From: Membranipora membranacea | Lineage: Eukaryota; Bryozoa; Gymnolaemata; Cheilostomatida; Membraniporidae | Assembly (NCBI GenBank): GCA_914767715.1 | Contig: OU612069.1 | Span: 1,858,001-1,922,000 of the forward strand | Direction of reading: 5' to 3' | DNA length: 64,000 nt | Shown here: piece by piece, positions 12,501-18,854 of the stretch | How positions within the stretch are numbered: the stretch's first letter is position 1 | Layout: each line of letters opens with the position of its first letter | The notes under the pieces: generated by a model | Told to the model about the DNA's origin: nothing | Seen by the model: only the letters and a program-made list of their open reading frames with translations | The model's database searches: none | Made by a program: the position numbers and the translations under genes

Positions 12501-13651
12501 AAAGGAAGACAAGATGAGATGCATCAAGAGCAGCAGTGATGAAGATGTTGAAGAGATTGATTCGGCAAGCCAAGATATCTCAACAGCAGATTTCATAGTA
12601 ATGCAATCCAGCTATGATTGTAAGTTAGCTTGTTTAAAATAGCATGACTGTGCTACCTTAAGAAACTGTGCCACCAAAAGTGAACAAGAGGTTTAAGTTT
12701 GAGGGATTTCAAATTTATGAGAATTAGCAGTTTTAAATCATACCAATATTGGCAAGCATCAAAGTTACATCAAAATACATTTTTTTAATCTTTGCAATCA
12801 TTTATAAGGCAGAAAAGTATTGTTAATTTGCGGTACAAATGTGTTCTTTTATTTTAAGCATTTTCGTCTCCACGGAGAAATGACATTGGCTCGGTGTTCG
12901 TCAGAGCTTTGGTAGTTGTGTTTTACAATTTCGCTCACAATCACCACATCGAAGATCTGGCTAAAATTGTAAGTTGACCTAGAGAAGTTTACAGTACTGT
13001 CTGAACTGTAAATGTTAATCGCAGCCAATTTTTGAGTGTTGGTTTTGTTGTCACTCACCGTGCCATATGCAAAGTTCCACCTTTCTCTAGTTATACGTTT
13101 AATGTTAGGATGCTTTTTCCCCCAATTTGAATAGTATTTGTACAGCAGACATAATGCGAACACATTTTCGAGTTAAGATGTAGGTGATCTTTATTGCTGA
13201 TAAAAAAGTACAAATTTGTTGCTTACCAATATGTCACCATGATCTTCTAAATATAAAACCCATCATAATCGTTTTGGGATAGTTAGATGACGCAATCGGT
13301 TAGCGTGCTTGCTATTCACTTCCAGGTGTTGTGGGTTTAATGTTAATTGGTCTATCTCCCAGCACCCTTGTGTGTATACCTCTACCTCTCCTTTATCTTT
13401 GAAAGGTTAGAGAAGTGGTTGCCGAATGCGGTATTCAAAGAACCAACCAGCTGAAGAAAAACCCAAAGATGAAAAATGCTGTCAGTGCGCAGGTTGCGTC
13501 CATGCCTAAGACTGTCTGCACCTTCCTGCGCAGTCGTCTGTTCCTTCAACCAGGATTCAGGATGAGAGATCAAGACCAACCAGAATCATTCGTCAATCCG
13601 ATTCTACCTGAGCGAACAAAGACAAAGATTGAACAACTAGGTAAGTGTTAG
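352..13651 (+). CDS. LRR-Roc-COR-caspase fusion gene (split, about 14 coding exons)
   Basis: Predicted intracellular signalling protein joining a leucine-rich-repeat ROCO GTPase to a C14 caspase. The exon model is 352-529, 1500-1719, 2586-2729, 6081-6221, 7329-7469, 7789-7926, 8205-10123, 10641-10718, 10971-11125, 11527-11688, 11906-12146, 12437-12619, 12859-12968 and 13406-13651. Every junction is GT-AG and the phases match throughout, giving 4056 nt or about 1351 residues. Order: MGxxxS start, unknown N-terminal region (about 1-132), LRRs (about 133-350), Roc with P-loop near 400-412, COR to about 950, linker, caspase p20 (about 1039-1172), p10 (about 1234-1330) and a basic tail. The last exon either stops at TAG 13649-13651 or is spliced at the GTAAGT at 13641. 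More LRR exons may have been missed. The fusion is inferred from splice phase, not from a transcript. Splitting into a ROCO gene ending at 10155 and a separate caspase gene is the main alternative. Confidence 0.78.
530..715 (+). repeat. Tandem repeat that triplicates the exon 1 splice donor
   Basis: The motif AGTAGAGGTATGAA, containing the exon 1 donor, recurs so that GT dinucleotides lie at 530, 624 and 709. Between the copies are GC-rich inverted stretches (caggctgtc... with ...gacagcctg) able to form hairpins. Using the second or third donor would include an in-frame stop, so only the first gives the long protein. A related sequence occurs at 31565-31615. Confidence 0.75.
716..1499. other. 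Remainder of intron 1
   Basis: AT-rich sequence with no convincing exon, RNA gene or mobile element. It ends in a strong pyrimidine tract and acceptor (ttttttttcag). Confidence 0.5.
1500..1719 (+). CDS. Exon 2 of the ROCO-caspase gene
   Basis: The exon is open in the frame dictated by exon 1 (enters phase 1, leaves phase 2 at CA|GTGAGT). It encodes about 73 residues with no named domain. The C-terminal part (LYEIASNLKCLRVRNIP) has the spacing of a degenerate LRR, so it may be the cap that starts the LRR domain. The phase-2 exit matches every LRR exon that follows. Confidence 0.6.
2266..2524. mobile_element. Short TIR element (MITE-like) in intron 2
   Basis: Imperfect inverted termini: about 'agggccgtagttt...taggggagg' on the left pairs with the reverse complement of 'cctcccctagaactacgggcc' on the right. 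The element is about 260 bp with no coding capacity. It sits about 60 bp before LRR exon 3. The target duplication was not resolved. Confidence 0.45.
2586..2729 (+). CDS. Exon 3, two leucine-rich repeats
   Basis: A 144-nt exon from ttgcag|T to CAAAG|gtaata, phase 2 at both ends. It encodes two 23-24-residue LRRs of the type LEFLDLQGN..LKTLP and LRILNLSGC..LKLLP. The final partial codon AG joins the first base of the next exon to give Ser. LRRs of this class form the sensing or partner-binding arm of ROCO proteins. Confidence 0.88.
2836..3030 (+). repeat. Tandem repeat, about 63-bp unit, three copies
   Basis: Units share 'aaagccacctatgctctaag', 'aatttatctta' and 'ggtatgacactctaacacaa' with small differences. 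The array lies in intron 3 and has no visible coding potential. Confidence 0.8.
3031..3724. other. Intron 3, left part
   Basis: AT-rich sequence without an exon. It contains a short two-copy tandem repeat at about 3470-3522 ('ggctttagtataggtggt' type). I see nothing else. Confidence 0.4.
3725..3830 (+). repeat. tRNA-derived SINE head
   Basis: The A-box-like 'tagctcagtgtgtagagc' and B-box-like 'gtgggttcgaatccc' lie about 45 bp apart, as in a tRNA promoter. The anticodon arm is AT-rich and irregular, and a T-run follows. This looks like a SINE or tRNA pseudogene rather than a functional tRNA. Confidence 0.6.
3956..4026. repeat. Near-perfect 70-bp palindrome
   Basis: Two arms of about 35 bp, reading 'cgatatgcaaaaatttccg' inward to GGGCGCTT, meet at GCGCTTAAGCGC. 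One extra G in the left arm is the only mismatch I see. The next 60 bp hold two smaller hairpins ('cgcctacggcg' and 'atcgggctgcgcccgat'). The cluster may be a transposon end. Confidence 0.85.
4362..5674. mobile_element. Long inverted-repeat (foldback) element
   Basis: Two arms of about 640 bp (4362-4997 and 5034-5674) are reverse complements with scattered differences, separated by only 36 bp. Both arms carry a CAA/TTG microsatellite at matching places (about 4748-4812 and 5220-5272) and the same sequences flanking it. No transposase is visible, and the open frames inside read through the microsatellite and are not credible genes. Transcribed through the intron, this would form a long hairpin. 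Confidence 0.85.
5675..6080. other. Intron 3, right part
   Basis: No exon is visible before the acceptor at 6080. A short degenerate duplication around 5890-5980 ('ctccttg...tctgc' repeated) is the only structure seen. Confidence 0.4.
6081..6221 (+). CDS. Exon 4, two leucine-rich repeats
   Basis: A 141-nt phase-2/phase-2 exon between aaatcag|C and GAAAG|gtttgt. It encodes repeats of the type IEVLDLSEI..QEIPSIVG and LTKLLVRDCELCSLP. It has the same length class and boundaries as exons 3, 5 and 6. Confidence 0.85.
6285..6600 (-). repeat. SINE-like repeat, minus strand
   Basis: On the minus strand, from about 6600 downward, a tRNA-like head ('gagtcagcagtggttagtag', then 'ggtttgatttcc' as a B-box-like stretch) is followed by a body of about 250 bp. 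The intron holding it lies between LRR exons 4 and 5. The head is diverged, so assignment to a tRNA class is not possible. Confidence 0.45.
6601..7328. other. Rest of intron 4
   Basis: AT-rich. Open frames on both strands at 7011-7232 overlap each other and show no domain, so I treat them as chance. It ends at the acceptor ttctgtag before exon 5. Confidence 0.4.
7329..7469 (+). CDS. Exon 5, two leucine-rich repeats
   Basis: A 141-nt phase-2/phase-2 exon with LRR cores LEFLDLSGN..LRDLPVFIG and LVTLDAHNCGLTQLP. The donor is GAAAG|gtgagc. It is very close in register to exons 3, 4 and 6, as expected if single exons were duplicated. Confidence 0.88.
7789..7926 (+). CDS. Exon 6, two leucine-rich repeats
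   Basis: A 138-nt phase-2/phase-2 exon with cores LQALSISDNPLRRLPDKIA and LKKLHAACCELEHIP. The acceptor is tttctag and the donor CAAAG|gtaaat. The one-codon shortening relative to exons 4 and 5 falls in the first repeat. Confidence 0.87.
8205..10123 (+). CDS. Exon 7, last LRR plus Roc GTPase and COR domains
   Basis: A single 1.9-kb exon. It opens with an LRR (LHELDLSDNPALTAIPEG) and a short connector. The Roc (Ras-of-complex) GTPase follows, with P-loop VIGQAMAGKTSL (about 8440-8475), switch II DFGGQ (about 8608) and base-specificity motif ALTHSD (about 8806-8823). These are the G1, G3 and G4 elements needed to bind GTP. The rest matches a COR dimerisation region, including FWKGVNYEKIIHCSHC near the end. 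In ROCO proteins Roc-COR dimers act as a nucleotide switch controlling an attached effector. The donor T|GTGAGT at 10124 gives phase 1, which the next exons need. Without splicing the frame stops at 10153-10155 after about 10 more codons. An inverted, frameshifted copy of the COR part lies at about 17.1-18.35 kb. Confidence 0.93.
10124..10640. other. Intron 7, with alternative stop of exon 7
   Basis: If the donor at 10124 is not used, translation ends at TAA 10153-10155, giving a ROCO protein without caspase. The intron contains a short palindrome at about 10540-10566 ('aaggagttaa...ttaactcctt') and ends in ttttctttag. Confidence 0.6.
10641..10718 (+). CDS. Exon 8, linker between COR and caspase
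   Basis: A 78-nt phase-1/phase-1 exon with strong signals (ttctttag|GT and ACT|gtaagt). It encodes 26 residues (DITENGIKKLELFVSN core), probably helical. No domain is recognised. The sequence is also present, frameshifted, in the inverted copy near 17.05 kb. Confidence 0.7.
10971..11125 (+). CDS. Exon 9, linker before the caspase
   Basis: Enters phase 1 at aaatag|GT and leaves phase 0 at CTCAA|gtaagt. It encodes 51 residues including PESLIQTLVKLVNS, predicted helical. This could be part of a small helical adaptor fold or a caspase prodomain, but I see no diagnostic Death, CARD or DED motif. A decayed copy is at about 16.1-16.28 kb on the minus strand. Confidence 0.68.
11312..11384 (+). CDS. 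Possible alternative terminal exon (ROCO without caspase)
   Basis: After the acceptor caacttgcag the phase-0 frame reads PTTEVELLRHVGVILAN and then stops at TAG 11382-11384. The inverted copy at about 15.9 kb keeps a similar peptide (PKTEQDLLRHVRMILAN), so the segment was once coding. In this copy I see no phase-0 donor. Inclusion would therefore end the protein before the caspase, and skipping joins exon 9 to the caspase in frame. It could be a decayed exon or a regulated poison or terminal exon. Confidence 0.45.
11527..11688 (+). CDS. Exon 11, caspase p20 first half
   Basis: A 162-nt phase-0 exon between ttttatag and GAG|gtatgt. It starts the C14 peptidase fold: YPNTETRGRALILSNDF is the first strand, followed by R-K-G (Arg at about residue 1061). 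That Arg is the family position that binds the P1 aspartate of the substrate. The segment LMLDRFGF after it matches the caspase 'L-G-F' strand. This is the first unmistakable caspase sequence downstream of the ROCO exons. Confidence 0.9.
11906..12146 (+). CDS. Exon 12, caspase p20 with catalytic His and Cys
   Basis: Phase 0 in, phase 1 out (GGA G|gtgagg). It contains VLVITSHGDEG, with the catalytic His at about residue 1127, and IIIIQACSG, with the nucleophile Cys at about residue 1170. The spacing of 43 residues is usual for caspases. The Arg of the common QACRG pentapeptide is Ser here. The active-site dyad is intact, so a working cysteine protease is expected. Confidence 0.93.
12281..12309 (+). 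CDS. Possible alternative last exon after the catalytic Cys
   Basis: After ttttttccag, in phase 1, the frame reads DQPSREKEK and stops at TAA 12307-12309. Joined to exon 12 it would give a p20-only form without p10. Treated as a 25-nt internal exon it would break the frame. Signals are adequate but the evidence is weak. Confidence 0.25.
12437..12619 (+). CDS. Exon 13, caspase intersubunit linker
   Basis: A 183-nt phase-1/phase-1 exon. It begins DKRELL and runs into an acidic stretch (SSSDEDVEEIDSASQD), then ADFIVMQSSYD, which aligns with the 'ADFL' strand at the start of the small subunit of caspases. The acidic aspartates are the natural place for maturation cleavage between p20 and p10; EEID|S is one candidate. 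Confidence 0.85.
12859..12968 (+). CDS. Exon 14, caspase p10
   Basis: A 110-nt exon, phase 1 in and phase 0 out (AAAATT|gtaagt). SPRRNDIGSVFVRALVVVF matches the caspase p10 loop and helix (Ser-x-Arg, then Gly-Ser-x-Phe). The Arg here is the second substrate-pocket arginine. Part of this exon is copied at 18.47 kb, where the donor GT has become TT. Confidence 0.9.
13275..13390 (+). repeat. tRNA-derived SINE in the last intron
   Basis: A-box-like 'agatgacgcaatcggttag' and a B-box-like stretch ('ggtgttgtgggttt') about 35 bp later, then a short body ending near the pyrimidine tract of exon 15. The second copy of this locus has the same SINE, split by a 1.76-kb insertion (18810-18854 and 20620-20700). 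Confidence 0.55.
13406..13651 (+). CDS. Exon 15, end of caspase p10 and C-terminal tail
   Basis: Enters phase 0 after ctttgaaag. VREVVAECG continues the p10 helix and RSRLFLQPGF is the last strand. A basic tail of about 35 residues follows (PERTKTKIEQLGKC), then TAG at 13649-13651. Because CTAG|GTAAGT at 13641 is also a good donor, a further exon is possible. The tail and stop are conserved in the copy at 20.7 kb. Confidence 0.82.
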   Translation, partial: VREVVAECGIQRTNQLKKNPKMKNAVSAQVASMPKTVCTFLRSRLFLQPGFRMRDQDQPESFVNPILPERTKTKIEQLGKC

Positions 13652-13707
13652 TGTTTATTGATTCGCATTGGTTCTCTATTTTATTGTAAAATTTGAAGAT
13701 TAAAAGG

Positions 13708-13952
13708 TTGATTAAAATCCGATGTCTTATCACTCGCCCATCCCGAGGCATGGGCGGCGATATATTATTGCCTTATTGGCGAGGCCGCAATATCTGCGCC
13801 AATTTGCTCTCTGTTTGCAGGCAGGTCCGAGCACACCTGGGGGACCAACCAATCCCCAGTAGAAGATGGACTGCAGTGGGATTCGAACCCACGACCTTCA
13901 ACACTTGCGTGTTGAAGTCCAGCGCTCTAACCAACTGAGCCACCTCCTACTC
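13708..13952 (-). repeat. tRNA-derived SINE (family S1), copy 1
   Basis: Read on the minus strand, the head 'ggtggctcagttggttagag' (A box) and 'gtgggttcgaatccc' (B box) is followed by a body of about 165 bp ending 'acatcggattttaatc'-like. It is about 90% identical by eye to copy 2 at 23.5 kb. The acceptor stem does not pair, so this is not a working tRNA. Confidence 0.8.
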
Positions 13953-14800
13953 CTATTATATCAATTTTCTTTGCCATAAACAAAGATGCATGAACTGTAA
14001 AATGTTTTTACTATATGCTTGTTAAGTATCCATTGGTTTATAAATCAGGAAGTTATCTGTGAATTGCCAGCTGGGGGTCCTATAGGAGGGGGTGACTAAC
14101 ACGCCATTTCCTGGCTAACCCTAAAAAGTTAGAAATACAACGTCTAAGTAAGTACAGTAAGTTCCTAGAGGACAGCGTTGGCAGGGCAAGAACTTTATAG
14201 GAGGGAATTCAACCTCGATAATTTAGAAAAGGCGAAAACTTTAGCACCAACCACATATGCACCAAAGTCACCTTTCACACACTGAGAAATACAGTAACAT
14301 TAGGTAGTACTTTAGGGCGGGAGGGTGGGAATTGCGAAAAGACGACTTGTCTCTTCAGTTATTTAGAATAATAGGAATGAGAAAAACCCGCGAACTGAAC
14401 TGAGATGAATAAACTAGCATACTAGCATGTGGTACTAAATGATGTATGGGCCAAGATAAGATAAATACAAAATATGAGGTTCAAAAGACAGGCTAGAGTA
14501 AGTAAATTTTACAAGTCATAACACAGTACTGTATCATTAAATAACTGAGCCTTGTCACATTGCTTGCGAAAAAAAATTGAGTTCTTTAGGTATAAAAAAC
14601 TCTGTATTTTTTAAAAATTCTTAAAAATTCAGATAATTTGTCAGCATTTTGTGAACCTACGAGCTTGTATAACTTTAAAATGATATATGGTGACCATGCA
14701 CTTGTCATTTCTGCTTTAAATGCTCAAATCATATGATATTGCCCGATTACAGATAACAAATAATTTTCTGATTAAGTGCACCTTCTAGACACATAATCAG
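13953..14800. other. Region downstream of the caspase gene
   Basis: No coding exon recognised. About 14040-14060 and 14735-14760 match the second copy (21.05 and 21.83 kb). The stretch between differs because other sequence replaced it in the copy. Confidence 0.4.
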
Positions 14801-14807
14801 GTGTACC

Positions 14808-15161
14808 TTATCGGGTCACACCGGCACAAATTAGTATGTTCCTTGAGTCATACATGTTTTTCTGCTGATAGATTTTATTAGTGTCAAATTCTTCCAACGT
14901 TGTTGACAAACTGAGACAGTAGTCAATGGCGTTCTTCACCTCAGAAAGCCCATATTTCCTGATGAAACCCGTCCAACATTGTTCTGGAAAATATCTCCAC
15001 CCTATTGTGCTGTTGTAGATTATGTGATAAGAACAGAAACCCACGGAGGCGATCAGGTGAAGCAGGCTAGCTTCTATAAGTGGAAAGTAAGACACTGATG
15101 ATGAGTAACCAGACTCTGTATTACTGGCGTTTGAGTACCATGTTTGAGTACCACATTGCAA
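14808..15161 (-). CDS. Unknown open frame of 117 codons, minus strand
   Basis: The frame reads with a protein-like composition (for example YFPEQCWTGFIRKYGL, EVKNAIDYCLSLSTTLEEFD) and ends at the stop at 14808. A second copy at about 21.96-22.3 kb keeps most residues but has frameshifts and stops. No domain is recognised. It may be the last exon of a small gene or a transposon fragment. The start codon is uncertain. Confidence 0.4.
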   Translation of the reverse strand: MQCGTQTWYSNASNTESGYSSSVSYFPLIEASLLHLIASVGFCSYHIIYNSTIGWRYFPEQCWTGFIRKYGLSEVKNAIDYCLSLSTTLEEFDTNKIYQQKNMYDSRNILICAGVTR

Positions 15162-15889
15162 TTTATCAGACTTTTATCGTATGTTTGCTGAACACACACA
15201 TTTTAGATATATCTTACCATATAGATGATATGTTACCACAAAGACACAGATTTTGTTGTGTATTCAAGCTTGGTATATTATAGTGTAGCTTGAAGAACTT
15301 CTTTATTATTATAACAATGTTGTTTGTTGTAACAATGTTTATTATTGTAACAACATTGTAACAATGTATATCATACGCTGTTACAATGAGAAAGATGCAA
15401 ATGCCAACATGAAGCATAATATTGTGTTCTCATAGCATTAAACTTCTAAGATGTTGTTATGACTCAATACGTTATTGGTATATCAGTACAGCACAGAAGT
15501 TTTGGGTTTGTACAAATTTACTCATAGTTAGACAGGATGTAGCTTATTCTCGATATTGGTATCACTTGCATATGTGTATATTGTATATGACGTGTAGATG
15601 ACAAGGAATTTATTGTTGTCTTTTTCAGACCATCATGTTTTATTCCCTTGATTTTTATTCCCTTGATTTTATTTAGAATGTTTTTCTTTTGTACATTATT
15701 GAGAACATCTTCTGATGACAGTGGATGCAACAAAATGGAAATATATCTATATGTCTTTGGTAGACTCTCAATTCATGGGTTATTTTTCTTCATTGGTTTT
15801 GCCTTCTATAAAGGTGACAATTCATCAAGATAGTTACAGCAGACAATCCAAAAAAAATGTAACGCACTTCAGTACATCCCAGATTAATT
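15162..15889. other. Duplicated non-coding segment
   Basis: Matches 22.3-24.16 kb once the insertions there are removed. It includes a 15300-15365 stretch rich in 'aacaatgtt' inverted motifs. I see no gene. Confidence 0.45.
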
Positions 15890-18347
15890 CATGCTTTTAA
15901 TAGGACCTTGAAATTGGCAAGTATCATACGAACATGTCTCAGTAAATCTTGTTCTGTTTTGGGCTGAAAGTTGACCACAAAATTAATTTGGTGGTGTAAA
16001 ATATTTCATTTATCAGCAGATAATTTCCAATTTTCTTGTCTATTATGGATGAGAATTTTAAAAGCATATTTCATCATCAACTAGAGGGACGCACCCTCCA
16101 TTTCACTTACTTGAGCAGGTTTAGAAGTAAGCTCTTCCTCCACAGTTTTAGTTTTGCACAAAATCAAATAAGTGATCATTTGATGAGTTAACTAGTTTGA
16201 AAAGATTTTGTATCCAAGATTCCTGAATGACTGTATTCGACATGAGCGCTGCTCCCTCATGCATACCTATTTGTAAACAAAAGCCATGTTGTTGAAGATG
16301 AGCTAACGTCCATGCTGTTCTTTATAATCTGAAGATGAATTTCATTTCAAAGAAATAGACAGTTTTCTTAGCTCTGATTTGGGCCTCAATTCGGTGTTGT
16401 CCTTTTTCCAGTTTGGTACTTTTAACCCACGCCGCATAGGGAATACGTGCTGAAAAGAGGGATATCTTGAAAACCGCTTATGTTAGGATAAAAATGATTT
16501 TTGATGCAGAATCTGCACCATTAAAAACTGATAGGGACATAGTTTGGGAAATAATTTTGGTATTCAAATAGTCAATTATATCAATTTCAACCAGGTTTGC
16601 GGACAAATTTCATGGAATTTTTCATGGATTTTGTCACTAAAATTAAGATTTATCAATTTTCAAGCCCCAATGATTTGGAAACTCTGGCTCACAGGGTTTT
16701 CAATAGTGCAGATTCTGATTCAAAAATCATTTTTATCCTCACATAAGTCATTTTCAAGATAACCCTCTTTTCAGCACGTTTTTCCTATGCGGCGTGGGTT
16801 AAAAGTACCAAAGTGGAGAGAGGACAACTCCTCAGATGAGAGCTCAGAAAACTGTCCATATTTAAATACATTGGCTTTCCAATAATATGTGCATTTGATT
16901 TTGCTAGGATTGAAGCTCTTAATTTAGTTCAAATATCGATATAGAGATGGGACCAAAATCTTTTCTCAGGGCTAATACATCCCCAAAGATCAAACATGGT
17001 AATGTAGCAAGACTGCTTACTTTTCCTGCTCCATATTGCAGACATATAGTTCCAGTTTTTTTATACCAATTTTCTGTGATATCAGAACCTAAAGAAATAA
17101 TAAGGACAATTATAGGAGAAATTGTAATAGCAATGATTTTCTAAAACTGTGTCTGAATTTGCAGAAGGGGCAACACAGAATTAATTTATTGTCTGAGACT
17201 TCCTAACTAAGAATATCGTGTGGAACCATGCGTGAATCAAAGTGTAAAGCATGTGCAGAGTCATCTCCCGGGTACTCCATCATGAGCTTATTTAAAGTGA
17301 ATTGTTGAAGCGGCACATGCAAGGTCACCGTGTTACTTTGCATAACATAATCTATAGCAATACTTTATCAGAATTTGCAATAGATAAACGATCTGATACC
17401 AGCGACCATTTAGCTAATAGAAGCATTCTTAGTAGTTCAAACTCACAAGGGAATTCCAGGGGAGCTGGCACAAGATTTTCACTGAGCGGGAAAGGAGCCT
17501 TTTCTTTGCCGCTGAAGACATGGGATCTCCCCATGAGGTGGTGCAATGGTTTGTCTGAAGTCACCGGAAACTCAAACCATGGCGAATTCATTGGTGTGCC
17601 TGGCTCTTGGGGATTTCTCAACAGGCAGTGGGAGCAGTGGATGATCTTCTCGTAGTTGACATCTTTCCAGAATTTCAGATTTTCCGTGATCTTCGGCAGA
17701 GAGTCGATGATCGCTATCCAGGCACTCTTAATTTCTGATGGTGCGCAGAATGAAAGAAGTGAAACAGTTTTCTCGTCATTGCTGTGCAGCAAATACTTTT
17801 TGGTATTCCATCTAGCCCAATCACCTGAGCACCACCTGCAGCAACTTGATTGAAATCTGTGATGTGCACCTTCAGGAAAAGAGCTGTGATGATAAACGTA
17901 GCTAGGCATCTGTAGTCCGTGGAAGCGGATCACTCTTTTGAGTGGGAGTGAGTTTCGGATGGCCTTGGGAATGATGGTGTCAGTACTGAAACATGGGACG
18001 ATGTACTGGCTGTGTTTCTCCTCATTGATTGGACCACATCAGAATGCTTTTAGAACGTTTATGGCTATTTCACTTGGCAAGCTTGACTCTTTCCCCAGAA
18101 GGTTGAGAAGAAGTTCTCCATCCATGATTCCTGTAGTCTGAAACTTTTTAACCATTAGTTCGTATCTTTCCTTTGATACTACTTGATTCCAGATATTTGA
18201 AACACTCAAATCTCTCTACGCGCATATTCCATGCTTCTTTGCTTGAATGGTCAAAAATCAGGACTTTTATTCGCTGGAAAACAAATCCAGATAGTTCATT
18301 TATCAGTTTGTACTACTTCAATCTCCCGATTTCATGAAGATATTGAA
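15890..18347 (-). pseudogene. Inverted, broken copy of ROCO exons 7-10
   Basis: Reverse complement of about 9186-11370: COR end (17.1-18.35 kb), exon 8 copy (about 17.05 kb), exon 9 copy (about 16.1-16.28 kb) and exon 10 copy (about 15.9 kb). The COR part has frameshifts around 17.85 and 18.3 kb and lacks a few dozen bases that exon 7 keeps. Exons 8 and 9 are also frameshifted. Roc, LRR and p20 parts are absent. It cannot make a ROCO protein and is interrupted by a MITE at 16359-16854. Confidence 0.88.
16359..16854. mobile_element. MITE with about 110-170-bp inverted termini
   Basis: The left end 'acagttttcttagctctga' pairs with the right end '...gctcagaaaactgt'. Further in, 'aacccacgccgcataggga' pairs with the reverse complement of 'cctatgcggcgtgggtt'. 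The element is absent at the matching position in intron 8 of the parent gene (about 10.88 kb), which shows it inserted after the duplication. Confidence 0.8.
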
Positions 18348-18464
18348 CAGTTAATTATGTGTGTTTATATTGGGAAGACTTTGTGGGCGCTTTTAGCAAT
18401 GTCATCAATACTGGGACATTTGTGGAGAGTTGTCCCATGACTTGTTTTCTTTGGTTTTGTAAAA

Positions 18465-18507
18465 TTACAATTTCGCTCACAATCTCCACATCGAAGATCT
18501 GGCTAAA
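18465..18507 (+). pseudogene. Partial copy of caspase exon 14
   Basis: Keeps the last 14 codons of exon 14 (...HIEDLAKI with one changed residue) but the donor GTAAGT is TTGAGT. The start of the exon and all of p20 are missing, so this copy cannot encode a protease. Confidence 0.8.
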
Positions 18508-18854
18508 ATTTTGAGTTGACCTAGCGAACTGTCAGAACTGCAATTTTAATCGCAGCTAATTTTTGAGTCATGATCTTGATGTCATACACATGCAAAGTTC
18601 CACCTTTCTCTAGTTTTACGTTTAATGTTAGGATGCTGTTTCCCCCAAATTGAATAATTCTATGTACAGTAGACATTATGCGAACACATTTTCAAGTTTA
18701 GATGTAGGTGATGTTGTTTGCTGATAAAAAAAGTACATATTTGTTGCTTTTGCTTTCTAATTTGCCATCAAGATCTTCAAAATATAAAACTCATCATAAT
18801 TGTTTTGGCGATGGTTAGATGACGTAATCGGTTAGCGCGCTTGCTATTTACTGC

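Noticed and set aside
13870-13950. A functional tRNA gene on the minus strand (also at 23.66-23.75 kb and 3.74-3.81 kb)
   Set aside because: A and B boxes are present, but the acceptor stems do not pair, the anticodon arms are irregular, and two copies share a long non-tRNA body. They are SINE heads.
17302-17655. Plus-strand frame at 17.3-17.66 kb
   Set aside because: It is antisense to the inverted COR copy, whose minus-strand reading matches exon 7.
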